Assembly: GCF_003258295.1 (NCBI RefSeq)
Contig: NZ_QKYN01000007.1
Coordinates: 62,001 to 126,000, forward strand
Length of the DNA stretch: 64,000 nt
Direction of reading: 5' to 3'
Source of the DNA: Streptacidiphilus pinicola
Lineage (GTDB): Bacteria; Actinomycetota; Actinomycetes; Streptomycetales; Streptomycetaceae
Position numbers and translations under genes: made by a program
Shown: positions 17,748 to 25,860 of the stretch, one piece after another
Layout: every line of letters starts with the position of its first letter
How positions within the stretch are numbered: the stretch's first letter is position 1
The notes under the pieces: model-generated
The model's input: the letters and a program-made list of their open reading frames with translations, nothing else
Databases searched by the model: none
What the model was told of the DNA's origin: nothing

Positions 17748-18923
17748 TCACACGCGGTGCCGGGCCGAGTGCACCACCCGCCGGTACTCCCACAGGTTCA
17801 GCGCCACCAGCAGCAGCGCCAGCACCACCAGCGCGGACAGCGCGGAGTGCGCGGCGCACAGCGGCAGCGCCGCGAGCGTGGCGGCCGCCGCGGCCAGCCG
17901 GGTCCACGCCATCTGGCGGAACATCCGCCAGCGGGTGTAGCCGAACGCGCCCAGGAACAGCGCGGAGCCCCCGAAGAGCAGCGCCAGCGAGCCCGTGGGC
18001 AGCCGGTCGGACGGGTGCGTCGCGGCGGCCGTGACCCCGGCCGCGAAGGCGATGACGCCGCTGACGAAGGCCAGATGCCCGTAGGAGAGCACCTGGCGGA
18101 CGATGTCGGCCGGCAGGCGGGCGGTGGTCATCGCGTGCCGCATCGCGTCCGCGGCGTAGTTGAAGTAGACCCACCACAGCCCGCAGGCGGCGATGAAGGC
18201 GACGGCGACGGCCAGCACCTCGTCCCCGTGCAGGGTGCGCCCGGCGGCCACCGGGGCGCCGATGGAGACGATCGCCTCGCCCAGCGCGATCAGCAGGAAC
18301 AGCGCGAAGCGCTCCGGCAGGTGGGTGGGGTGGAACCGGATGGAGATCAGCCGGCGCCGCGCCAGCTTCGGGGTGAGCAGGTCGAGCGCCGCCGCCAGCG
18401 CCCACAGCACCGTCCGGGCGCCCCCGTGGACGAACCCGCCGGCCAGCAGCAGCGGACCGGTGACCAGTGCACCGACCCCCATCGGTCCCATCACCACCCC
18501 GCGCCCGTACAGCACCTGACCGAGCAGCAGCCACCGCGTGGCCAGGTATGCCGCGCCGAACAGCAGCCCGCGCGAGCCGTACGCCTGCGGCAGTGCGAGC
18601 GCGAGGAAGAGCCCGCACAGGGCGATGGCGAACAGCCCGATCCGCCGCAGCGGCCGGTCGATGTCACGGGTGTTGGCCAGCACGGTGCTGCCGACCCAGC
18701 ACCAGTAGACGGGGGTCAGCACGATCAGCGCCCGGCCGGCCCCCGCCCAGGTGTGGTCCGTGTGCAGCAGTCCCGAGATCTGGGTGATGCACAGCACCCA
18801 GACCAGGTCGAAGAAGGCCTCCGCGTAGCTGACCCGCTTGTCCGGGAACTCCTCGGCGGGCTCCCCGTCCCGGCCGGCCCCCTCGGCGTCCTCGACGCCC
18901 GTCGGCTCCACCCCGTCGCTCAT
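17748..18923 (-). CDS. Low temperature requirement protein A (LtrA) family membrane protein
   Basis: A 391-residue polytopic protein with the LtrA signature RVSYAEAFFDLVWVLCITQISGLL near residue 30, RHAMTTARLPADIVRQVLSYGHL in the middle and about 10 to 12 helices. The first 28 residues are acidic and cytoplasmic. LtrA proteins are widespread in actinobacteria; the name comes from cold growth in Listeria and no transport substrate is established. It converges with the LysR gene 34 bp away, and the SMR gene lies 27 bp beyond its start on the same strand, upstream in the transcript. Confidence 0.9.
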   Translation of the reverse strand: MSDGVEPTGVEDAEGAGRDGEPAEEFPDKRVSYAEAFFDLVWVLCITQISGLLHTDHTWAGAGRALIVLTPVYWCWVGSTVLANTRDIDRPLRRIGLFAIALCGLFLALALPQAYGSRGLLFGAAYLATRWLLLGQVLYGRGVVMGPMGVGALVTGPLLLAGGFVHGGARTVLWALAAALDLLTPKLARRRLISIRFHPTHLPERFALFLLIALGEAIVSIGAPVAAGRTLHGDEVLAVAVAFIAACGLWWVYFNYAADAMRHAMTTARLPADIVRQVLSYGHLAFVSGVIAFAAGVTAAATHPSDRLPTGSLALLFGGSALFLGAFGYTRWRMFRQMAWTRLAAAAATLAALPLCAAHSALSALVVLALLLVALNLWEYRRVVHSARHRV

Positions 18924-18950
18924 GCGGTCAGCCTAGGATCAGGGCGCGCG

Positions 18951-19274
18951 TCAGTGGGTCGCGCCGCCGAGGTTGAGGGCGATCACGCCGACGATGATCA
19001 GCGCGATCCCGAGGACCTTCCACAGGTTCACGCCCTCGCCGAGGAAGGCGAACCCGATCGCCGCGACGACCGCCGTGCCGACGCCCGACCAGATCGCGTA
19101 GGCGGAGCTCACCGGGATCTGCTTCAGCGCCTGGCTCAGCAACGCGAACGAGGCCACGTAGCCCAGCACCACGATGAGGCTGGGCAGCAGCCGGGTGAAG
19201 CCGTGCGTGTACTTGAGCGAGACGGTGGCGCAGATCTCGGACGAGATCGCGAGGGCGAGGTAGAGCGCGGGCAT
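18951..19274 (-). CDS. Small multidrug resistance (SMR/EmrE-type) efflux protein
   Basis: A 107-residue protein with four helices, exactly the SMR size. The membrane-embedded glutamate is present at position 13 (ALAISSEICATVSLKYTHGF), and helix 3/4 hallmarks AYAIWSGVGTAVVAAIGF and LIIVGVIALNL are intact. These proteins exchange protons for cationic drugs, quaternary ammonium compounds or guanidinium. The ATG at 19274 gives the family N-terminus; a GTG three codons earlier is possible. A single copy here implies a homodimer. It lies immediately upstream of the LtrA gene, with only 27 bp between. Confidence 0.93.
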   Translation of the reverse strand: MPALYLALAISSEICATVSLKYTHGFTRLLPSLIVVLGYVASFALLSQALKQIPVSSAYAIWSGVGTAVVAAIGFAFLGEGVNLWKVLGIALIIVGVIALNLGGATH

Positions 19275-19293
19275 GGCGATCACGCTACCGGGG

Positions 19294-19965
19294 TCAGGCC
19301 GCTTCGGAATCGAGCAGTCCCTGCAGCAGGGAGAGATCGACGTCGAGCAGGCTGCGCACCACCGCGCGCCCCGGAGCAGGCAGGATCGGCGTCAGCGACG
19401 GCACCGCGACGACGGCGACGCCCGCGGCCTCGGCGGAGGCGACGCCGGTGGGGGTGTCCTCCACCGCGACGCAGAGGTCGGGGGAGGCGCCGAGCGCGGC
19501 CACCGCCGCGAGGTACGGGTCCGGGGCGGGCTTGGTCCTCGGGGTCTCCCCGGCGGCGAAGGAGGTCACGAAGCGACGCCGGCCCAGTGCGTCCAGCACC
19601 AGGTCCACGACGTGCCGCGGCGAGGCCGAGACCAGCGCGGTGGCGACGCCCGCTGCGGCGAGCCTGTCCAGCAGCTCCAACGCCCCCGGCAGCGGCACGA
19701 CCTGATGGGCCACCAGCTCGACGAACCGCGCGTCCAGCGCGGTCGCGATCGCCGCCTCGGAGCGGATGCCGTTGCAGCGCCGGTACAGGTGGCCCGCGGT
19801 GTGCTCCACGGCCTGCCCCAGCACGTCCGGCACGTCCTCGTCACCCAGCGTCAGTCCCAGTCTCGCCGCCTCCTCCTCGGCCGTCTGCCACCACAGACCT
19901 TCGGTGTCGACGAGGGTGCCGTCCATGTCAAAGAGAACGGCCTGGAGGTTGGAGCGGGTTGACAC
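19294..19965 (-). CDS. HAD-superfamily phosphatase
   Basis: A 223-residue HAD hydrolase of subfamily IA with a helical cap. Motifs: VLFDMDGTLVDTEGLW (nucleophile Asp), SASPRHV (motif II Ser), KPAPDPYLAA (motif III Lys) and VEDTPTGVASAEAAG (motif IV acids). I take the GTG start of VSTRSNLQAVLFD. It follows the ABC ATPase gene with 79 bp between, a gap filled by a hairpin repeat. Its position suggests dephosphorylation of the imported compound. It lacks features I would expect of phosphonoacetaldehyde hydrolase, so a general sugar- or polyol-phosphatase is more likely. Confidence 0.9.
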   Translation of the reverse strand: MSTRSNLQAVLFDMDGTLVDTEGLWWQTAEEEAARLGLTLGDEDVPDVLGQAVEHTAGHLYRRCNGIRSEAAIATALDARFVELVAHQVVPLPGALELLDRLAAAGVATALVSASPRHVVDLVLDALGRRRFVTSFAAGETPRTKPAPDPYLAAVAALGASPDLCVAVEDTPTGVASAEAAGVAVVAVPSLTPILPAPGRAVVRSLLDVDLSLLQGLLDSEAA

Positions 19966-20003
19966 GAAGAGGACCTTTCGATGAAGAGGGACTTGCACTC
20001 CGC

Positions 20004-20031
20004 CAGGGGCGCGCAGTTCCCCGCGCCCCTG
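20004..20031. repeat. Hairpin repeat, short copy of a dispersed Streptomyces-type element
   Basis: CAGGGGCGCG (20004-20013) and CGCGCCCCTG (20022-20031) form a perfect 10-bp stem around an 8-nt loop. The loop with the right arm (CAGTTCCCCGCGCCCC) matches the arm of the larger copies at 54014-54142 and 56749-56848. It lies between the ABC ATPase gene and the downstream HAD gene and may partly terminate that transcript. Confidence 0.7.
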
Positions 20032-20044
20032 AGGAGGGTGCGAC

Positions 20045-21199
20045 TTAGCGCCGGGTGTCGACGAGGACGGGGCGGTCCGGGAGGGAGAGGGTGACGGCGG
20101 TGCCCGCCGGGAGGGCGGCGGCGTCGTGGGTGGAGAGGTCCGCCTTGACCGAGGTGCCGTCGGGCAGCTGGATGGCAAGGCGGGTGCTGGAGCCGAGGAA
20201 GGTCGTGCCGGTGACGATCGCGCCCTGGCCGCCGCCCGCGGTGACGCGGACGTTCTCCGGGCGGGTGAGCACCTGCACCTCGCCGCGCAGCTCGGTCGCG
20301 CCGTCCACCGGCAGGCGCTGGCCGAGGAGTTCGACGGTCTTGCCGTCCTCCGCGAGCACGCCGTCGATCCGGTTCATGGTGCCGACGAACTCCGCGACGA
20401 ACGCGGTGGTCGGACGCGCGTACAGCTCGGCGGGGGTGTCGCACTGCTCCAGGCGGCCCGCGTGCATGACCGCGACGCGGTCCGCCATGGAGAGGGCCTC
20501 CTCCTGGTCGTGCGTCACGAACAGGGTGGTGATGCCCAGGTCCTGCTGGAGGCGACGGATCTCCTCGCGCAGGTTCTCGCGGACCTTGGCGTCCAGCGCC
20601 GACAGCGGCTCGTCCAGCAGCAGCACACGCGGCCGCAGGGCGAGGGCGCGCGCCAGCGCGATGCGCTGCTGCTGGCCGCCGGAGAGCTGGTGCGGGTAGC
20701 GGTCGCCGTGGGTCGGCAGACCGACCAGCTCCAGCAGCTCGTCGGCACGACGGTGGCGCTCGGCCTTGCCCGTCTTGCGCATCTTCAGGCCGAAGGCGAC
20801 GTTGTCGCGGGCGTTCAGGTGCGGGAAGAGGCTGTAGGACTGGAACACCATGCCCGCGTCACGGCGATGCGCGGGAATGCGGGTGACGTCCTCGCCGTCG
20901 ACCAGGACCTGGCCGGAGTCGGGCATCTCGAAGCCGGCCAGCATCCGCAGTGCCGTGGTCTTGCCGCAGCCGGAGGGGCCGAGCAGGGCCACCAGCTCGC
21001 CGGGGTTGACGGTCAGGTCGAGGCCGTCCAGCGCGGTGGTCGCGCCGAAGGTCCGGCGCAGGCCGACGAACTGCACGGTCGCGCCCGAGGCCTTGTCAGT
21101 GACGGGTGCTGTGCTGGTCGCAGCCGCCGAGGAGTCCGTCGGCCCCGCAGGGGAGGGCACGGCGGCGACGGTCGTCGCGGGCGCGGGGTCGGTGGTCAT
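20045..21199 (-). CDS. ABC transporter ATP-binding protein (PotA/FbpC/PhnT class)
   Basis: A 384-residue ATPase. A low-complexity Ala/Pro/Thr N-terminal extension of about 45 residues precedes the ABC domain: Walker A GPSGCGKTT, signature LSGGQQQR, Walker B LLLDEPLSAL and switch His in FVTHDQEE. A C-terminal TOBE-like regulatory domain follows. AGGAG lies 5 nt before the ATG. Domain make-up matches importers of polyamines, iron(III), thiamine or 2-aminoethylphosphonate. It ends a set of binding protein, two permeases and ATPase. The N-terminal extension is unusual. Confidence 0.93.
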   Translation of the reverse strand: MTTDPAPATTVAAVPSPAGPTDSSAAATSTAPVTDKASGATVQFVGLRRTFGATTALDGLDLTVNPGELVALLGPSGCGKTTALRMLAGFEMPDSGQVLVDGEDVTRIPAHRRDAGMVFQSYSLFPHLNARDNVAFGLKMRKTGKAERHRRADELLELVGLPTHGDRYPHQLSGGQQQRIALARALALRPRVLLLDEPLSALDAKVRENLREEIRRLQQDLGITTLFVTHDQEEALSMADRVAVMHAGRLEQCDTPAELYARPTTAFVAEFVGTMNRIDGVLAEDGKTVELLGQRLPVDGATELRGEVQVLTRPENVRVTAGGGQGAIVTGTTFLGSSTRLAIQLPDGTSVKADLSTHDAAALPAGTAVTLSLPDRPVLVDTRR

Positions 21200-21264
21200 G
21201 GACACTCCTGGGGCTCCTCGGAGGTGGTGCTTCGACAAGATTCGGTGCGCGGTCGGTGCGCGGT

Positions 21265-22188
21265 TCAGTGCGTGGACTGCGCGCGGTTGCGGCGCTCGCT
21301 GCCGATGGAGAGGACGAGCAGCAGCACCCAGGTCAGCAGCAGGCTGACGATGGAGACGGCGACGGTCACCGGCCCCTGGCCGGCGCTGTTGCCGTTGACG
21401 ATCCAGACGGCGAAGGGCACGTAACCGAGGATCGAGGCCACCGTGAACTCGCCCAGCACCAGCGCCAGGGTGATGAACGCGGTGTTCAGCATCGCCGAGC
21501 GCAGGTTCGGCAGGATGACGCTGACGATGGCGCGGGTGCGGCCGGCGCCGTTGTTCTGCGCGGCCTCCAGCAGGGTGCGCACGTCCAGGGCGCGCATGCC
21601 GGCGTCCAGCGTGCGGTAGGCCAGCGGCAGGGCCATCACCACGTAGGCCAGCAGCAGCACGACGGGGAAGTTCGCGTTCTGCGCGTAGAGGAAGGTCGCG
21701 TAGAACGGCGTCGGTGCCAGGTTGTCGTTGCACCAGCGCAGCACGTCCGAGATGCCGGCGGTCAGCGCGATGGTGGGCACCACCAGCGGCAGGGTGCAGG
21801 TCAGCTCGACCACGGTGCGCAGCTTCTGGCTGCCCAGGCGGACCGCGACGACGGCCGGGATGAGCAGCAGGTAGACCAGCACGATGGTGCCGGCGGCCAG
21901 CAGCAGCGACAGCTGCAGCGCGGGCCACAGGCCGGGCACGGTGAAGATCTGGCGGTACGCGTCGAGGCTGAAGCCCTGGGGCGAGTTGTCGACGGTGAAC
22001 CAGAGCGTCGTGGCGATCGGCACCAGGAAGTAGAGCCCGGCCACGAGCAGGACGGTGCCGCGGCCCCAGCGGATCCGGGCGAGCCCGGCCAGCACGCCGC
22101 CGGCGGGGCCCGTCGGGCGGGGACCCTTCGCGGCGCTCGGGGCGGGGCGGCCCTCGGTGGTCAGGGCGGAGGCGGTCACACCAGCCAT
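21265..22188 (-). CDS. ABC transporter permease (second subunit)
   Basis: A 307-residue binding-protein-dependent permease with six helices after a 40-residue cytoplasmic N-terminus rich in Ala/Pro. The EAA loop (TLLEAAQNNGAGRTRAIVSVILPNL) that docks on the ATPase is clear. It starts inside the end of the first permease gene (13-bp overlap), so the two are translationally coupled and form a heterodimeric channel. The CysTW/ThiP/PhnV-like class is inferred from helix layout and neighbours. Confidence 0.92.
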   Translation of the reverse strand: MAGVTASALTTEGRPAPSAAKGPRPTGPAGGVLAGLARIRWGRGTVLLVAGLYFLVPIATTLWFTVDNSPQGFSLDAYRQIFTVPGLWPALQLSLLLAAGTIVLVYLLLIPAVVAVRLGSQKLRTVVELTCTLPLVVPTIALTAGISDVLRWCNDNLAPTPFYATFLYAQNANFPVVLLLAYVVMALPLAYRTLDAGMRALDVRTLLEAAQNNGAGRTRAIVSVILPNLRSAMLNTAFITLALVLGEFTVASILGYVPFAVWIVNGNSAGQGPVTVAVSIVSLLLTWVLLLVLSIGSERRNRAQSTH

Positions 22189-23060
22189 CGGGCGCTCCGG
22201 CGTTGCAGGGGGATGTAGATGACCATCACCAGCGTGGCGATCACCACCATGTCGAGGCTCATCGCCAGGGCGACGTTGGTGGCGTCCGCGGAGACGTTGC
22301 CGCTGAGCGCCGTGGCGATCTGCAGCGTGATCAGCGGGACGGTCGCGCCGACCATGGCGGCGGCGGTCGCGTACGCGGCGAAGGCGCTGCCGAAGAGCAG
22401 CACGAAGCCGCCGAGCAGCGAGGGGGCCAGCACGGGCAGGGCCACGTGGCGCCAGTACTGCCACCCGGTCGCGCCGTTGTTCTGGGCCGCCTCGCGCCAC
22501 TGGCGGCGCAGGCCGTCCAGCGAGGGGATGATGCTCAGCACCATCAGCGGGATCAGGAAGTACAGGTAGACCAGCGTCAGGCCGTTGAAGGAGTAGAGAC
22601 TCCAGCCGTGCTGGTCCAGGTGCAGGCGCGAGGTCAGCATTCCGGCATTGCCGAGTGTGGCGATGAACGCGAAGGCCAACGGCACGCCACCGAAGTTGGC
22701 GAGCACGCCGGAGGCGCTCAGCACGGCCTTGCGCAGGAAGGCGAACCGGGAGGTCACCACGGCCTGCGCCAGCAGCAGCCCGGCCACCACGGCGATCAGC
22801 GCGGACAGCGCGGACAGCTTGACGCTGCCGATCAGCGCGTCGAGGTAGCCGCCCTGCAGCGAGGCGGTCAGGTTGCCCATCGTGTAGGCGCTGGGCTTGC
22901 CGGGGTTGTACGTGGTGAACGCACCGTAGGCCATGGCCAGGGCGGGAACCCCGAAGGCCACGGCGACGAAGAGCAGCAGCGGGACGACGGCGAGCCGGCC
23001 CGCCGCCGCCCCCTTGGGGCGGCGGCGAGCAGGCGTCGCGCTCAGCGGAGCGGTACTCAC
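22176..23060 (-). CDS. ABC transporter permease (first subunit)
   Basis: A 294-residue permease with six predicted helices and the ATPase-docking EAA loop REAAQNNGATGWQYWRHVALPVLAP. Its GTG start overlaps the stop of the binding-protein gene (GTGA), and its 3' end overlaps the next permease by 13 bp, so binding protein, both permeases and probably the ATPase are made from one mRNA. The large periplasmic-side loop around LHLDQHGWSLYSFNG resembles 2-aminoethylphosphonate and iron importers. Confidence 0.92.
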   Translation of the reverse strand: MSTAPLSATPARRRPKGAAAGRLAVVPLLLFVAVAFGVPALAMAYGAFTTYNPGKPSAYTMGNLTASLQGGYLDALIGSVKLSALSALIAVVAGLLLAQAVVTSRFAFLRKAVLSASGVLANFGGVPLAFAFIATLGNAGMLTSRLHLDQHGWSLYSFNGLTLVYLYFLIPLMVLSIIPSLDGLRRQWREAAQNNGATGWQYWRHVALPVLAPSLLGGFVLLFGSAFAAYATAAAMVGATVPLITLQIATALSGNVSADATNVALAMSLDMVVIATLVMVIYIPLQRRSARWLV

Positions 23061-24220
23061 CCGGCGATGGCCTTCGACCAGCCGGCGGCGACGGCGGCCT
23101 TGGCCTTGGTGATCTGGTCCTGGCTCGGGACCGGGGCGGAGCCGGTGACCGCGGCCAGCTTGGAGGCCAGCGAGGTGTCCAGGGTGCCGGCCGACTTCAT
23201 CGAGTCCATCAGGATCGGGCGGGCGTAGCCGGCGAGGAAGCCGTTCTGGCCGTCGGCGGAGTAGAGGAACTCCTCCCACAGGCGGGCGGCGGCCGGGTGC
23301 GGCGCCCACTTGTTGATGGCCTGGTTGTAGTAGCCGGCGTACTGGCCGTCCGTCGGGACGTTGACCTGCCAGTTGATGCCCTTGGACTTGAACTCGTCGG
23401 CGTACTGCGAGTTCAGGTAGTCCCAGTCGATCGTGATCGGGGTCTCGCCCGACTCGACGGTGGACTGCTTGGCCTGGACCGGGTTGAAGTTGCCGGCCTT
23501 CTTCAGCTTGCCGAAGAAGTCGATGCCCGGCTGGACGTTGTCCAGCGAGCCTCCGTTGGCCAGCGCGGCCGCGTAGACGCCGGAGAAGGCGGCGTTGGCC
23601 TGCGTCGGGTCGCCGTTGAGGGCGACCTGGCCCTTGTACTCCGGCTTGAGCAGGTCGGCGAAGGTCTTCGGGCACTCCTTGACCTTGCCGGCGTTGCAGC
23701 CGATGGAGATGTAGCCGCCGTAGTCGTTGTACCAGGTGCCGTCGGTGGCGGCGTGGCCCGAGGGGATCTCGGCGAAGTTGGCGACCTTGTAGGACGCGAA
23801 GAGGCCCTGCTGCTGGCCCTGGACGGCGAAGGCGCCACCCACGTCGACCGCGTCGGGCGCGCGGTCCTGGTTCTTGCGGGTCGTGATCGCGTTGATCTCG
23901 TCCTGCGAGGAGCCCTCGGGGTTCTCGTCGTTGATCTTGATGCCGTACTTGGCCGTGAAGGCGTCCATGAGCTTGCCGTAGCCGGCCCAGTCGCGGGGGA
24001 GGGTGATCAGGTTGAGCTGGCCCTCCTTCTTGGCGGCCGCGACGAGCGCGTCCATCCCGCCGAGGTCCTGGGCGGAGGTGGCCGAGGCGGCCTTGGCCGA
24101 GTCGGAGGAACCGCCGGAGCCGGCGTTGACAGAGGCGGCAGAGCCACAGGCGCTCAATGCGAGGGCGGAAGCGACCAGTACGCCGGTCAGCGCGGCGGCC
24201 CGAGCGGGGGTGGAGGTCAC
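23057..24220 (-). CDS. Lipoprotein substrate-binding protein of an ABC importer
   Basis: A 387-residue extracytoplasmic solute-binding protein. The signal peptide ends in the lipobox LSAC, so Cys becomes lipidated. A Gly/Ser/Ala linker follows, then a type 2 periplasmic-binding fold (GGMDALVAAAKKEGQLNLITLPRDWAG; DVGGAFAVQGQQQGLF; WYNDYGGYISIGCNAG). The family includes iron(III), thiamine, polyamine and 2-aminoethylphosphonate binders; I cannot assign the ligand. It heads the operon, facing the GntR regulator across 202 bp containing a 16-bp operator-like palindrome. Confidence 0.91.
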   Translation of the reverse strand: MTSTPARAAALTGVLVASALALSACGSAASVNAGSGGSSDSAKAASATSAQDLGGMDALVAAAKKEGQLNLITLPRDWAGYGKLMDAFTAKYGIKINDENPEGSSQDEINAITTRKNQDRAPDAVDVGGAFAVQGQQQGLFASYKVANFAEIPSGHAATDGTWYNDYGGYISIGCNAGKVKECPKTFADLLKPEYKGQVALNGDPTQANAAFSGVYAAALANGGSLDNVQPGIDFFGKLKKAGNFNPVQAKQSTVESGETPITIDWDYLNSQYADEFKSKGINWQVNVPTDGQYAGYYNQAINKWAPHPAAARLWEEFLYSADGQNGFLAGYARPILMDSMKSAGTLDTSLASKLAAVTGSAPVPSQDQITKAKAAVAAGWSKAIAG

Positions 24221-24262
24221 GATGGTCTCCTGAGGAGGCGTCAGAGCAGTCGGATCGGAATC

Positions 24263-24278
24263 ACTTGTCCGAACAAGT
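24263..24278. promoter_or_regulatory. HutC/GntR-type operator in the ABC operon promoter
   Basis: The 16-mer ACTTGTCC GAACAAGT is a palindrome with one mismatched pair. Length and the AC..GT....AC..GT framework match sites of HutC-subfamily GntR regulators such as the DasR site of Streptomyces. It lies between the binding-protein gene and the divergent GntR gene. Confidence 0.7.
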
Positions 24279-24422
24279 CGATGACAGTACGCCCGAGAAG
24301 GGTGTCCTTTTGGTTAACGGGGGGTCAATACCCGCGTGCTATTCCGCGTCGGAATCCCCCTTTGCGGTCCGACGTTTCGTCGACCGTGCACGTAACGGTA
24401 CGATCACGCCGGTGCTGCCAGG

Positions 24423-25208
24423 GTGAACGACCGAGCGGCGACGATCGGACAGGGAGTGCGCACAGTGGCCGCACGGCACGAGGAGATCGCGGAGGAGCTG
24501 CGGCGGGCCATCGACCGCGGCGAGTACCCGGTGGGCGGAACGCTGCCGACCGAGACCGAGCTGTCGGCCCGCTACGAGGTCTCCCGTGGCACGGTCCGCC
24601 AGGCCGTGGCCGCGCTGACCGCGGAGGGCCGGATCGGCTCGCGCCAGGGCGCGCGTCGCGTCGTCCTCGGTAACCGGCGCAGCCAGAGCTTTGCCGAGCT
24701 GCGCAGTTTCGCCCAGTGGGCGCGGGCCATGGGCCGCACCGCGACCGGCCGGGTGCTGGATCAGCATCGCCGCCCGGCCACCGCGGAGGACGCCGAGAAG
24801 CTGCAGATCCAGCCGGGGGACGAGGTCCTGCAGGTGCTGCGCGTGCGCGGTCTGGACGGCGAGCCGGTGCTGCTGGAGCGCAACGTCTACGCCGCCTGGA
24901 TGGCCGACTCGGTGGAGCGGCTCCCCGCCGACTGCACCTCCGTGGTGCAGGCGCTCTTCGAGGACATCGGCATGATCTTCGCCTACGGCGAGCACGTCAT
25001 CGACGCGGTCGCGGCCGGCGCCGAGGACGCGCGCCTGCTGGAGGTCCGCCGCGGCAGCCCGCTGCTGCGCATCCGCCGGGTGACCACGACCCCGGCCGGC
25101 CGTCCCATCGAGTGGTCCGACGACCGTTACGTCTCCGGCACGGTGAGCTTCACCGTGGCCAACTCCATCGGCTCCAACCCGCTGGCGCGCCAGGCCGGTC
25201 CGGCCTGA
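24423..25208 (+). CDS. GntR/HutC-family regulator with UTRA domain
   Basis: A 261-residue regulator. Winged helix-turn-helix at about residues 17-80 (HEEIAEELRRAIDRGEYPVGG, then TELSARYEVSRGTVRQAVAAL), and a UTRA effector-binding domain from about residue 90 to the end. It is divergent from the ABC importer and is the likely repressor of that operon and itself. The start is uncertain: GTG codons at 24423, 24456 and 24465 are all in frame, and GGACAGGGA precedes the second. In Salmonella a UTRA regulator (PhnR) accompanies phnSTUV, an organisation like this one. Confidence 0.9.
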   Translation: MNDRAATIGQGVRTVAARHEEIAEELRRAIDRGEYPVGGTLPTETELSARYEVSRGTVRQAVAALTAEGRIGSRQGARRVVLGNRRSQSFAELRSFAQWARAMGRTATGRVLDQHRRPATAEDAEKLQIQPGDEVLQVLRVRGLDGEPVLLERNVYAAWMADSVERLPADCTSVVQALFEDIGMIFAYGEHVIDAVAAGAEDARLLEVRRGSPLLRIRRVTTTPAGRPIEWSDDRYVSGTVSFTVANSIGSNPLARQAGPA

Positions 25209-25255
25209 GACCCGCTCGGGCGGGGCCGCCGGCCGTGGGTCGTCGATTCTGTAAC

Positions 25256-25271
25256 TACTAGTATGTACACT
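25256..25271 (+). promoter_or_regulatory. Leaderless promoter with embedded TetR-type dyad
   Basis: The 8-bp palindrome TACTAGTA (25256-25263) abuts TACACT (25266-25271), a -10 box 7 nt before the ATG of the TetR gene. TA dinucleotides on both flanks extend the symmetry imperfectly. An operator in this place would let the TetR protein repress its own operon. Confidence 0.5.
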
Positions 25272-25278
25272 GCTGCGT

Positions 25279-25848
25279 ATGAGCACCGACACCGCCCGTC
25301 GACTCGTCGACTCCATGCGCGAACTGCTGTGGGAGCGCGGCTACACCGGCACCAGCCCCAAGGCCGTGCTGCAGCGCGCCGGGGCCGGGCAGGGCAGCAT
25401 GTACCACCACTTCTCCGGCAAGGCCGACCTCGCGCAGTCCGCCGTCACCGCCACCGCGGCGGAGCTGCGCGCCACGGTGGACGCCCAGCTCTCCGCTCCG
25501 GGCTCGGCCCGCGACCGGATCACCGGCTACCTGTGCCGCGAGCGCGAGGTGCTGCGCGGCTGCCCGATCGGCGGCCTCACCCAGGACGCCGAGCTGATGG
25601 CCGATCCGGCGCTGCGCGCGCCGGTCGCCGAGACGCTGGCCTGGCTGCGCGGGCGGCTCGCCGAGGTGCTCGCGGAGGGCGTCGCCGCGGGCGAGTGGCG
25701 GTCGTCGCTGGATCCGGACACCACCGCGACGACGCTCGTCGCCACGCTGCAGGGCGGCTACGTCCTCGCCCGCGCCGCGGGCTCGCCGGAGCCGTTCGAC
25801 CAGGCCGTCGCCGGCGCGCTCGGTCTGCTTGCCGCATTCCAGGTCTGA
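25279..25848 (+). CDS. TetR/AcrR-family transcriptional regulator
   Basis: A 189-residue regulator. The N-terminal TetR HTH (RELLWERGYTGTSPKAVLQRAGAGQGSMYHHFSGKADL) is canonical; the C-terminal domain with GCPIGGLTQDAELMADPALR belongs to the YxaF/LmrA-like group. It heads a two-gene operon with the DUF4865 gene 12 bp downstream and probably represses both through the dyad in its promoter. The ligand is unknown. Confidence 0.93.
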   Translation: MSTDTARRLVDSMRELLWERGYTGTSPKAVLQRAGAGQGSMYHHFSGKADLAQSAVTATAAELRATVDAQLSAPGSARDRITGYLCREREVLRGCPIGGLTQDAELMADPALRAPVAETLAWLRGRLAEVLAEGVAAGEWRSSLDPDTTATTLVATLQGGYVLARAAGSPEPFDQAVAGALGLLAAFQV

Positions 25849-25860
25849 CAAGGGGATTTC

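Noticed and set aside
19294-24220. Assignment of the ABC operon as a definite 2-aminoethylphosphonate transporter
   Set aside because: Gene order is similar to phnRSTUV, but the HAD protein does not look like phosphonoacetaldehyde hydrolase and no phosphonate aminotransferase is present; the ligand is left open.
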